Notes under the pieces: generated by a model
Database searches by the model: none
The model's input: the letters and a program-made list of their open reading frames with translations, nothing else
Told to the model about the DNA's origin: nothing
Translations under genes and position numbers: made by a program
Source of the DNA: Candidatus Bathyarchaeota archaeon
GTDB lineage: Archaea; Thermoproteota; Bathyarchaeia; Bathyarchaeales; DTEX01
Length of the DNA: 37,488 bases
Assembly (NCBI GenBank): GCA_018397065.1
Contig: JAGTRI010000013.1
Location: 1-37,488 of the forward strand
Direction of reading: 5' to 3'
Shown here: positions 25,676-33,261 of the stretch, one piece after another
Numbering within the stretch: position 1 is the stretch's first letter
Layout: every line of letters starts with the position of its first letter

Positions 25676-26149
25676 TTGAAGTTTCTAGCAGATGGCATGT
25701 TAGGCAAATTGACCCGTTGGTTGAGAATGCTGGGCTGCGACGTAAAATACTATAATGATCTCGAAGATGAAGAACTAATAAAAATCGCTAAAAATGAAAA
25801 CCGAGTTCTTCTAACCCGAGACATCCAACTATACAAGCGCGCTGTAGCTGAGCATGCCCAAGTTTTCCTTGTAAAATGTTCAACGGAAACTGAGCGACTT
25901 ACTGAAGTTGCTCAGCATTTTAACTTGAATCTTGAAATAGACGTTAATAATTCGAGATGCCCAAAGTGTAATGCAAAGCTGAAGTCTGTTTTAAAAGATG
26001 AAGTTGCTGAGAAGGTGCCAAAGTCTACTTTACGGTTTTTTAACGACTACTGGATTTGTTTAAACTGTGGGCAGGTTTACTGGCAGGGAAGTCACTGGCA
26101 AAAAATTAAACAAAAACTAAGTGAAGCGAAGGATTTAAGAAAGAATTAA
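25676..26149 (+). CDS. Mut7-C RNase-domain protein
   Basis: The protein (157 residues) is a stand-alone Mut7-C domain (formerly DUF82), a PIN-like nuclease fold fused to a zinc ribbon. It begins with the signature FLADGMLGKLTRWLRMLG, with the acidic Asp6, a strand RVLLTRD (Asp49), and ends with cysteines at 95, 98, 128 and 131. It is predicted to be an RNase; its natural RNA is unknown. The start is TTG at 25676 with GGTGA about ten bases upstream, and it lies in the same operon as pyrC. Confidence 0.88.
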   Translation: MKFLADGMLGKLTRWLRMLGCDVKYYNDLEDEELIKIAKNENRVLLTRDIQLYKRAVAEHAQVFLVKCSTETERLTEVAQHFNLNLEIDVNNSRCPKCNAKLKSVLKDEVAEKVPKSTLRFFNDYWICLNCGQVYWQGSHWQKIKQKLSEAKDLRKN

Positions 26150-26166
26150 AATCGTTGCTGTAAAGA

Positions 26167-26916
26167 TTAGGCAATTTCAATATTGTCTGAAGAGGTAAAT
26201 CTTAGCTCACCTAACTTTCTGATTTTGAAAGCATCATTGAGGTTAAGAATTCTTTCAAAAAGGTTAGAAACCCTTAGTGGACACACAATCACATCTTCAC
26301 ATGGTTTTGCGTTCTCAATTTCCTTGGCAATTTCAGAGTAAGAAATCCTTTTTCCTTTACCATATTTTTGTATAAGTAAATTGTATATTTTTTCGACCTG
26401 CATGCAAGAGTGATAGAACCTATTTGGAGGGCAAATATAGTACTTAAAGTCACGGATAATTGAACTTTCTATTGTTTTCCTTAGATTTTCAAGACTAAAT
26501 TTTTCCATAATTTTTTTCTCAGAAACCCTTTTTCTAGCAAAGTTCTCAATCATTGTGCAATAAATTTCAGTGTTCGAATCAAAGAGTAGCTCTTGTCTAT
26601 TTATTTGGTTTCCTCTGTAGTCATATTCTCCGATCCATATACCACATTTTTGACATTTCCGCACTGGGCGAATGATGAATCCTCTAGACTTTTGCGATGT
26701 TCTTTCAAGCAACCACTCTGCATCGTCTACAAGGTTATTGTATCCCTTGTAGTTTTGGAAAATTGAGACTCCCAAATCCCTGTCAAAAAGAATTATGGTA
26801 TCACTTAGCTCAAGATTTTTGTTGGTCAACATGATTTCCTCTATTGGATATAAAAAACCCGTATTAAGTTTTACGCTAGAAATCCTAAAATTTGATTTTC
26901 GCCTTGTTTTAAGCAT
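26167..26916 (-). CDS. Unknown protein with a CxxC motif and a helical C-terminus
   Basis: I do not recognise this protein (about 249 residues). It has a beta-rich N-terminal half with a CQKCG pair (about 98-101 of the longest frame), more cysteines later (about 131, 171, 181), and a C-terminal helical part that may hold a winged-helix-like segment (RISYSEIAKEIENA, then VIVCPLRVSNLFERIL). There are no membrane segments. The longest frame begins at 26946, but TATATAAATATAA (26931-26945) is a strong TATA box inside it. The ATG at 26916, 22 bases downstream, fits a leaderless start. It faces the Mut7-C gene tail to tail and diverges from rpoK. A regulatory role is only a guess. Confidence 0.6.
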   Translation of the reverse strand: MLKTRRKSNFRISSVKLNTGFLYPIEEIMLTNKNLELSDTIILFDRDLGVSIFQNYKGYNNLVDDAEWLLERTSQKSRGFIIRPVRKCQKCGIWIGEYDYRGNQINRQELLFDSNTEIYCTMIENFARKRVSEKKIMEKFSLENLRKTIESSIIRDFKYYICPPNRFYHSCMQVEKIYNLLIQKYGKGKRISYSEIAKEIENAKPCEDVIVCPLRVSNLFERILNLNDAFKIRKLGELRFTSSDNIEIA

Positions 26917-27087
26917 ATTTTCAGAAAAATTTATATTTATATACAATTTTTAGTGTTGCATCATCGTTGGAGGATTCACTTGGTTGTGGCATAACACTGA
27001 CCCTAACTTCACCACACTATTTCCTCCAATTAACAGAATCTCAACCTTATACATAAAATGTAGGGAAACATATTCTCAAGGAGCGTT

Positions 27088-27347
27088 ATGACAAGACGAA
27101 TTCTAAAAAAGAAGCCATAATAGGTCCACCTAAACTCACTCGGTTCGAGAAGGCACGTATAATAGGAGCTAGGGCCCTACAGATTGCAATGGGTGCACCA
27201 ATTTTAGTTCAGCCAACTAAGGAAAAATCTAGCCCTATCGATATTGCAATTGAAGAATTGAACCGTGGTGTTTTACCAATTACGATACGCCGGACACTAC
27301 CAGATGGCGTAACAAGCCAAGACATTCCTATAAAATGGCTCTTATGA
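27088..27347 (+). CDS. rpoK: RNA polymerase subunit K (Rpb6 homologue), apparent frameshift
   Basis: RpoK is a small essential subunit of archaeal RNA polymerase that stabilises the core near the clamp. The family sequence is unmistakable: [41 protein letters not shown] and IPIKWLL before TGA. No usable start codon exists in this frame. A good start lies in the preceding frame: TATA CTTATACATAAAA (27046-27058), ribosome site AAGGAG (27078-27083) and ATG at 27088. The two join by a -1 shift at A AAA AAG (27105-27111), correctly phased as CTA AAA AAG, or by one extra A in that six-base run. The joined protein would have about 86 residues, a normal size. Confidence 0.88.
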
Positions 27348-27388
27348 TTTTGGTTCAGCAAAAAACCTTTCTATTCGAAAACATTCCG

Positions 27389-27565
27389 TTATTTTTCTAA
27401 GAATTCCTTTGCTCTCTTAAGGGTTTCATCTAGAGTTATGTATACATCTTCTTCTGGGGACAACGAGTTTTTCTGGGTTCTTAATATAATGATGTATCCT
27501 TTTTCCATTTTTCCAATTATTACTTCTTTTTGAAAATACATTTTTTCATTTTTTCTATAAAACAT
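27389..27565 (-). CDS. Small hypothetical protein (58 residues)
   Basis: I do not recognise it. It reads MFYRKNEKMYF, then two likely strands (KEVIIGKM and GYIIILRT), an acidic turn with SPEEDVYITL, and an amphipathic helix LDETLKRAKEFLEK at the end. Such a compact alternation of strands and a terminal helix looks like a folded mini-protein rather than a chance frame. A TATA-like GTATTTAAGTATC at about 27593-27605 (minus strand) would start the mRNA some ten bases before the ATG. It converges with rpoK and lies just downstream of the mannonate dehydratase relic. Confidence 0.5.
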   Translation of the reverse strand: MFYRKNEKMYFQKEVIIGKMEKGYIIILRTQKNSLSPEEDVYITLDETLKRAKEFLEK

Positions 27566-27651
27566 ATTTTTTCATCCGAAAAGAGTCAAAGATACTTAAA
27601 TACTTTTTTGGAGACTGCTAAATTAAAAGCATGCAAATTACTGTTTAAAGT

Positions 27652-28597
27652 CTACGAAAATTTGTCTACATCTTTAATGAGAGCCTGAATGTATCCGGCC
27701 GCGTACGCCCGCATTCTATGTCCCCATGGTGAATCATCAATACTAGCGGGTACATGGTCATCGATTATGCATCCTTCAAACTCAACCCTTTTATATGCTA
27801 ACATTGCCTCGAGCATGTCCGTTTGCCCATCATCAATGAAAGTTTAATGAAATTTGTATGGGTTACCGATCACGTTACGAAAGGGAACGTAGAATATTTT
27901 CTTTCGCGACCCGAAATATTCTATGGCTTCGATAACATTGCAACCCATTTCTGAGAATGTTCCTTGACAAAACTCTATGCCGTTGTATTCGCTTAAAAAA
28001 CTCTATCACACGTTTAAAGGCATCTACACTTCTCATTATACGAGGTATGCCGGCAATAGAGGGAACAGGAGGATCGTCGGGGTGAAGTGCCATTTTAACA
28101 TTAGCCTCTTCAGCGACTGGCATCACTTTTTCGATGAAATAGGAAAAATTTTCCCGCATCCTTTCTTCAGTCACAATTCTGTACTCTGTAAAATGAGCGT
28201 TTTTTACAAGTTCATAGTCGAAGCTCGTGACTCTTGCTCCTCTTCTCCAAACTCCACCTGGACAAAAATTATATCCTAATATTGGAATTCCAGCCCTGCC
28301 CATGTTGTGGAGCGTCTTGCAGAAGTTCTCTATTTGTTCATCGCGCCCTAGCAAACCAAGCATTATTTTCAAATACCATTCCCGAGGAATGTTCTCAATC
28401 GCCTCTAATCTAAGACCTGCAGACTCAACTCTTGTCCTAGGCTTTAAAAGAGGAAGAAACTCATAGCAGTTCCCGCCTAAAGGTGAATCACCAGGTAGAA
28501 CTGGAGAATGAACTATAACGTCTTTGACTCCTAGATGCTTCGCGAAAACAAGAACATCATCCGTAAGATTATATATTGATCCAAGAGCGTACCTCAA
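27652..28597 (-). pseudogene. uxuA: Mannonate dehydratase (UxuA), decayed
   Basis: The intact enzyme dehydrates D-mannonate in hexuronate breakdown. Family motifs are clear: GYNFCPGGVWRR, ALHPDDPPVPSIAGIPRI, then in another frame [50 protein letters not shown] and WGHRMRAYAAGYIQAL. The first frame (28597 to about 28000) is broken at a six-base A run (plus strand 27995-28000; five would restore it). An in-frame TAA then replaces the expected Glu after YKFH. The usual metal-binding His of VHFR is Pro. Three independent lesions make this a real relic of about 315 codons and not just a sequencing slip. Confidence 0.85.
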
Positions 28598-28663
28598 AAG
28601 TTTTCCTTCAACGATTATTATTTTATTATAATATTAAAGAAAAAAGAGAGAAAATAGAGAAGT

Positions 28664-28786
28664 CTATTTTTTCTTAACGAGCTTCATTGGTTTTCCGCAG
28701 CAAACTAGTGTCCCAGCGCCTGATTGTAGGACTTTCACTTTGTTTCCGCATATTTCGCATAGGTAGATTTGCCCAACTTCCGTCAT
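28664..28786 (-). CDS. Desulforedoxin-like iron protein (40 residues)
   Basis: This tiny protein has the desulforedoxin FeS4 pattern: CEICGNK near residues 10-14, then LVCCGKPMKLV (Cys29, Cys30). This is the same domain as the N-terminus of desulfoferrodoxin, a four-cysteine site for one iron atom, probably used in electron transfer. It starts at ATG with a GGTTGAGAG ribosome-site-like sequence and follows rubrerythrin by 28 bases in the same direction. It may therefore be an electron donor in peroxide reduction. The superoxide reductase domain of desulfoferrodoxin is absent. Confidence 0.85.
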   Translation of the reverse strand: MTEVGQIYLCEICGNKVKVLQSGAGTLVCCGKPMKLVKKK

Positions 28787-28814
28787 GCTCTCAACCCTTC
28801 AATCAGATTCACAT

Positions 28815-29387
28815 CTAATAGTTCTCGCACCAAACTTCAAAGTAGCTTCTTGAGTGAGCGCAAACAGGGCATTTTTCAGGTGCCTCGCTACCTTCGTACA
28901 CGAAGCCACAGTTTCTGCATTTCCATTTTATGGGCGACTCTTTTTTGAAGACTCGGCCTTGTTCTAGGTTGGCAAGTAATTTTCTGTAACGTCTTTCATG
29001 GTAGGTTTCGACGACTGCAACCCCTCTAAAGGTTTTAGCTATATCTTTAAATCCTTCTTCTTCAGCAGTTTTTGCAAAATCGGGATAAAGCGTTCCCCAC
29101 TCGAGTTTTTCTCCGTCCGCTGCTTCCTTCAAATTTTCCTTTGTTGATTTAATTATACCAGCAGGATAGGTCGCTATGATCTCTACCATTCCGCCCTTAA
29201 GGTAATTAAAGAATAGTTGGGCATGTTCTTTTTCATTGTCAGCAGTTTCTTGAAAAATCGCAGAAATCTGCTCATAGCCTTCTTTTTTTGCTACGCTTGC
29301 GAAGAATGTGTATCGAGTTCTAGCTTGGGATTCACCTGCAAATGCTGCTAAAAGATTTTTTTCGGTTTTGCTGCCTTTCAATTCCAT
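28815..29387 (-). CDS. rbr: Rubrerythrin
   Basis: Rubrerythrin reduces hydrogen peroxide in anaerobes using a di-iron site and a rubredoxin-like iron centre. The four-helix ferritin-like domain shows GESQARTRY (about 18-26), the EKEHA motif, and ETYHERRY. The C-terminal rubredoxin domain has CRNCG and CPVC. The length of 190 residues is normal. The ATG at 29387 lies about 25 bases after the TATA-like GAATATAAATAA (about 29405-29417), giving a leaderless or very short leader. It shares an operon with the desulforedoxin-like protein. Confidence 0.97.
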   Translation of the reverse strand: MELKGSKTEKNLLAAFAGESQARTRYTFFASVAKKEGYEQISAIFQETADNEKEHAQLFFNYLKGGMVEIIATYPAGIIKSTKENLKEAADGEKLEWGTLYPDFAKTAEEEGFKDIAKTFRGVAVVETYHERRYRKLLANLEQGRVFKKESPIKWKCRNCGFVYEGSEAPEKCPVCAHSRSYFEVWCENY

Positions 29388-29625
29388 TCCATAACAACTC
29401 CAATAAAATTATTTATATTCAACTTTATATTAAAGGATTCGACAAAAAAGAATGCATTGAAATCTTTATTACGGATATTGCAAGAAATACAAGAAACCAG
29501 CAATATTTTGAATATTACTCCCCTAGAACACTGTAGCCTCTAAGTGTAGTCTTGTATTGCTGTCTATTTCATGTCTAGAGAAGATTTAAAATGGGTTGGA
29601 AGTACACCGAACCCAAAGTGATGAT

Positions 29626-29716
29626 GCTCCGGCCGGGATTTGAACCCGGGTTTGTGGCTTTCTTCCTTTTGTTGTCGAGAGGCCACCATACTTGACCGGA
29701 CTATACTACCGGAGCT
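29626..29716 (-). tRNA. tRNA-Glu(CTC) with a 16-base intron
   Basis: The cloverleaf is complete. The acceptor stem GCTCCGG pairs with CCGGAGC and is followed by discriminator A. The D stem uses two G-U pairs. The T arm is CCGGG-TTCAAAT-CCCGG. The anticodon stem GTGGC/GCCAC encloses 23 bases instead of 7. Taking CTCTCG plus the last A as the mature loop gives anticodon CTC (Glu) and leaves 16 extra bases at the canonical 37/38 site. The 3' CCA is not encoded. Confidence 0.9.
29661..29676 (-). other. Putative intron in tRNA-Glu(CTC), position 37/38
   Basis: These 16 A-rich bases interrupt the anticodon loop after position 37. The archaeal splicing endonuclease would have to remove them. A strict bulge-helix-bulge does not form clearly with only 16 bases, so the structure is relaxed or the boundaries may shift by one base. 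Confidence 0.7.
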
Positions 29717-29758
29717 TTGGGTTGTTATGTTTTTCATTTACCGTTGCGGTATTTAGCC

Positions 29759-30187
29759 CTATCGTCTCTCTTTTCTCATTATTATGATGTTCTTAGTTTT
29801 TAATGTAAAATATGATGTAATGGCGTGTAAAGTATTAAAACCAACAGAATATGTTATGATCGATTCTGTGTTCATCAATTTCAACCAAAAGGAATTCATA
29901 ATGAAAAGTAATCCGCCAATGCTGAAAATCATAAAAAGCCACATGAATAGAATATACTTTTTGCCCAATTTATACGCAAGCTTCAGCCGCCCTGCGGTAA
30001 ATAAGAAATCTCTGAACTTTATCGGTTCAGAAAAATCTCTTCTTTGCAATTGTTTTGCTGCTTCCTGCCTCTGTATTTTCAATGTTTTTGGCAATCCAGC
30101 GGTGCTAAGTATGATGTTCATTATAAAAATAAGGAACGAAAGAATTAACTGGTTAAGGAAAATTGAGACAAACACTAGCACCATCAT
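29759..30187 (-). CDS. Small membrane protein with three transmembrane segments
   Basis: I do not recognise it. The 142 residues hold hydrophobic helices at about 3-25, 80-98 and perhaps 108-126. A basic amphipathic loop lies between the first two (KTLKIQRQEAAKQLQRRDF, then PIKFRDFLFTAGRLKLAYKLGKK). The charge pattern is that of a genuine membrane protein with a cytosolic basic loop. The start codons ATG ATG follow GCGGTAAG. It lies 17 bases after another small membrane protein in the same direction, so the two probably form a complex or at least an operon. An open frame on the opposite strand of equal length is its shadow. Confidence 0.65.
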   Translation of the reverse strand: MMVLVFVSIFLNQLILSFLIFIMNIILSTAGLPKTLKIQRQEAAKQLQRRDFSEPIKFRDFLFTAGRLKLAYKLGKKYILFMWLFMIFSIGGLLFIMNSFWLKLMNTESIITYSVGFNTLHAITSYFTLKTKNIIIMRKERR

Positions 30188-30204
30188 AAAACTTACCGCA
30201 GTGC

Positions 30205-30327
30205 CTAAGTAGTACGTTTTTTCATCTTTCGGCTAGCTTGTATAGCGTTAACTATTGCCATAAAACAGAAAAAGGCAAAGCCAAAGAGAATGAACTCGTA
30301 AGAAACGTTTAATGATGCACTCACCAT
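30205..30327 (-). CDS. Single-span membrane miniprotein (40 residues)
   Basis: This short frame encodes one hydrophobic helix (about 12-29, FILFGFAFFCFMAIVNAI) followed by a basic tail (SRKMKKR), the classic positive-inside layout with the N-terminus outside. The ATG at 30327 is about 22 bases after a TATA-like CTTTATTAG (about 30345-30353). It directly precedes the 142-residue membrane protein. The family is unknown. Confidence 0.55.
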   Translation of the reverse strand: MVSASLNVSYEFILFGFAFFCFMAIVNAIQASRKMKKRTT

Positions 30328-30522
30328 CTTTCAGCCACAATCAAATACTAATAAAGCGCGTCTTGATTAATTTGCTATTTAAACTATTTAAAACAACACA
30401 AGCCAAATTAATGCTTCCGTTTTCAATATTTTAATTCATGAGTTGTATGATAATTCAATAAATTCAATAAGTGAGGCTAACGTTTAGCAATTTAATTTCA
30501 GAACCTTTGGAGACGGTATAAC

Positions 30523-33189
30523 TTGCACGGAACAGGTGAATGGAAGACTTTTCAGGGTAATCATTGCCGAACTGGGCGTATAGAGACGCCTGGGAATATT
30601 AAAAAACCAAGGATTATCTGGGACCTCGACACCTCAGCTGCGGAAGTTTATTTTCACGTAAGATCCGAAAAGGCTGGTTGGCAAAGTCGAACCTTCAGTT
30701 TGGTTGATGCGCCTGAATGGAACAACGAGATGCAGGAACAGTGGGGTTTACGGACAAAAAAGGTGGATTTATGCGGTGACGGAAAGTTATATGACATTCA
30801 CGACACGTCCCCCTTGGAGGTTTGGGGAAAATTTCTGCCTGATGTTCCCGGGTTCCAAAAGATACGTTTCACGAGCACTTGGACAGGCCCAGGACAAGCT
30901 AACCTGCAGCTGGTTTCGTATGAAAACGGCGTTGACAAGCCCAGAATAGTGTGGGAAGTTAAGTTTGAACCTAAAGCGGAGGCGCCAATGCTCATCGTTA
31001 CAGACGTGGACGGCGACGACTTTCCTGAAGTCGCTGTGTCACACTGGTATGGCGTAACCGTCTATAACCTTCAAACTGGCGCAATGAAGTATCAGAAGAT
31101 TTACAGAGAAAGCGATCACGGTCGCCAGTACGGCCATTTCAGCGCAGTGAAACTTCCAGACGACAAAGTTGCTCTCTTAGTTGTAGGTGACTTTTCACCG
31201 CACATCGATATGTTGATGGTAAGAAACGGAAGACTTGAGTTGCTGTGGTACTTAACGTTTGAAAACGACAGGGAGCAAGGTATCGATAGGCGGGTAACCA
31301 TCAACCGTGTAGGTCCAGATCCCGCAGGTGACTATGATGGAGACGGCCAAGTTGAGGTCATGATGAATTTTTTCAATGGCAGCGGTGATGGCTGTTGGCA
31401 CCTCATCGGGTATGACGCATTAACAGGTCAGGTGAAATATGACATCGCAGACTTTTATCTGGATGGAGCGGTTGACGTTGACTGCGATGGAAGAAAAGAG
31501 TGGGTTGGACGGCGTTGCAGCAGTCGAGCTCTTAATACGTATGCCCCGCTGCTCATTTTAAAACCCGTCGGCAAAGGCCAAATATGCGAGATTTGGTGTT
31601 GCCCAAAAGGACGCTGGTCTTTGCAGCCGATTCTGCCACGGCTGACTGTGCGAACATTCCAATCTGTAGGTGCAAGAGTGCTTGAGCCAGTGTCGCAGGT
31701 TTACATGAAAAAAGCAGAAGCCGTCCTCTTTTACAGCGAACCCGTTCCCGAAATAAACGGCGAGGCTCTTTCAACCTTGAAATTCGTGAATTGTAAACCA
31801 ACTGTTTTGTGGACATTGAAAGGTCCGTCAGACAGCAGACTACAAGCGATTTCCGTTCTTGACAAGGATGTTCTGGTAAAGCTTGTTCAGCCATCAAGAA
31901 ATTCTGCGGAAATTTGCTTTAGAGAATCAAACATTAAGGTCATTGGTCGAAAACGCGCAGTGTGGTTTGCACCGCAACCGATTGTTCTGAAAAAAGATGA
32001 AAAAGCCTACATAGCTGTTGCCACATCCGCTTGGCAAATACAGTGTTTCCAGTCACAAGGAAGACAGAAGCCAAAAATGATTTGGAGTTATCCTGGAAGG
32101 CCGATGTCAACCGATCGATCCTCACGTGATTCTTGGTATGGCTTAGAAGCTGGCGACATTAACGGCGACGGAGTATCTGAAATCCTTTACGTTACCGAAA
32201 ATCCAGATGGAGGCGCTCGAGTACTGGCAAGAGATTTAGAAGGCAAGGTAAGATGGTTTTACGATTTTCCAGATTTTTGTGGCTATGTTGCCGAATGGGG
32301 CGATTGCATGACAACCTTTTGGACGCTTGGCCACTTCATCAGCCCAGACAAACTGGATGTTTTTGTCAGCAACCGCCGTTCAATAATGCACAGCGACGAG
32401 TCTGTCGTGATTGATACGCGAAAAAACATTTTAGCTTGGCATAAGGACACGTTGGAAGTACGTGAACCTTGGACAAGCACATACCGGCATACAAGAGGGT
32501 ACGGGGGTTCACTTCCAGCGTTAGCGGACTTCGATGGCGACGGCTTGGACGACATTGTGCTTTCGTACCCAAGTGAACTTTCCATAGTTAAAGGCAAAGA
32601 CGGCTCCCAACTGTTCGTTGAAAATATGGGTCCAGTAGATGGCACAAGGGCAATTGACAGACCTGACCAGACAGGCTTCTGGCTCATAGGTGGAAAGGTC
32701 CTTATTGAAGATTTTGACGGCGATGGAAAAAAAGAGTCTCTTGTGACTCACCTTGGAATGGTGTTGGTCTTTAAGCACAAAAACCAACGCAGCCAAATAA
32801 TTTGGCGCACAGAGCCAGGAGATGGCGTTACGTGTTTGCCTGCAGTTGCGGACGCTGACGGCGGCGGCTCATTTGAACTTGGTTTAGCTGGCTGTCGCGA
32901 CAGCTTCCGATGCGTGGAACCAAAGACAGGTAAAATTCTGTGGAAAATAGCTGAAGCCTCCACATCAAACTGTGTGGCTTGCGACATTAATGGCGATGGT
33001 TTGGTGGAATTCCTTTTTGCTAATGCTGCAAATGTTATGGCTGTTAGGGATGGAAAAGCCGTCTGGAACATAAGTCTTCCATCAGTTATAACACAATTAG
33101 CCCTTGCAGATGCCGATAACGACGGCTTTACTGAAATCCTAGCTGGCGCTGAAGATGGCAAATTGTACTGTATTGACGAAAACGAATAG
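30523..33189 (+). CDS. Large FG-GAP/PQQ-like beta-propeller protein
   Basis: The protein (888 residues) is a repeat protein with at least eight calcium-binding DxDxDG-type loops. They are DVDGDDFPEV (about 161), DYDGDGQVEV (270), DINGDGVSEI (545), DFDGDGLDDI (669), DFDGDGKKES (730), DADGGGSFEL (777), DINGDGLVEF (821) and DADNDGFTEI (863). Together they predict one or two beta-propellers; the opening WKTFQGNHCRTGR resembles PQQ-type propellers. No signal peptide or anchor is visible and the frame closes about 30 bases upstream, so it seems cytoplasmic, which is odd for this class. Propellers of this kind occur in polysaccharide lyases and surface proteins, but I cannot identify a catalytic domain. 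The start is TTG. The gene is GC-richer than most of the window. Confidence 0.8.
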   Translation: MHGTGEWKTFQGNHCRTGRIETPGNIKKPRIIWDLDTSAAEVYFHVRSEKAGWQSRTFSLVDAPEWNNEMQEQWGLRTKKVDLCGDGKLYDIHDTSPLEVWGKFLPDVPGFQKIRFTSTWTGPGQANLQLVSYENGVDKPRIVWEVKFEPKAEAPMLIVTDVDGDDFPEVAVSHWYGVTVYNLQTGAMKYQKIYRESDHGRQYGHFSAVKLPDDKVALLVVGDFSPHIDMLMVRNGRLELLWYLTFENDREQGIDRRVTINRVGPDPAGDYDGDGQVEVMMNFFNGSGDGCWHLIGYDALTGQVKYDIADFYLDGAVDVDCDGRKEWVGRRCSSRALNTYAPLLILKPVGKGQICEIWCCPKGRWSLQPILPRLTVRTFQSVGARVLEPVSQVYMKKAEAVLFYSEPVPEINGEALSTLKFVNCKPTVLWTLKGPSDSRLQAISVLDKDVLVKLVQPSRNSAEICFRESNIKVIGRKRAVWFAPQPIVLKKDEKAYIAVATSAWQIQCFQSQGRQKPKMIWSYPGRPMSTDRSSRDSWYGLEAGDINGDGVSEILYVTENPDGGARVLARDLEGKVRWFYDFPDFCGYVAEWGDCMTTFWTLGHFISPDKLDVFVSNRRSIMHSDESVVIDTRKNILAWHKDTLEVREPWTSTYRHTRGYGGSLPALADFDGDGLDDIVLSYPSELSIVKGKDGSQLFVENMGPVDGTRAIDRPDQTGFWLIGGKVLIEDFDGDGKKESLVTHLGMVLVFKHKNQRSQIIWRTEPGDGVTCLPAVADADGGGSFELGLAGCRDSFRCVEPKTGKILWKIAEASTSNCVACDINGDGLVEFLFANAANVMAVRDGKAVWNISLPSVITQLALADADNDGFTEILAGAEDGKLYCIDENE

Positions 33190-33261
33190 GGCAATAGATG
33201 ATACTTACTTAAACGGCAAATTCAGCCATAAACAAAAATTCTGTTTAATTCCTAAGTTGGG

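Noticed and set aside
29784-30212. 142-codon open frame on the plus strand opposite the small membrane protein
   Set aside because: The minus-strand frame has a coherent membrane-protein pattern, a plausible ribosome site and an upstream partner gene; the plus-strand frame is cysteine- and asparagine-rich with no such pattern.
31553-33194. Several minus-strand open frames of 60-148 codons inside the FG-GAP gene
   Set aside because: They are shadows of a GC-richer repeat gene and show no recognisable domains.
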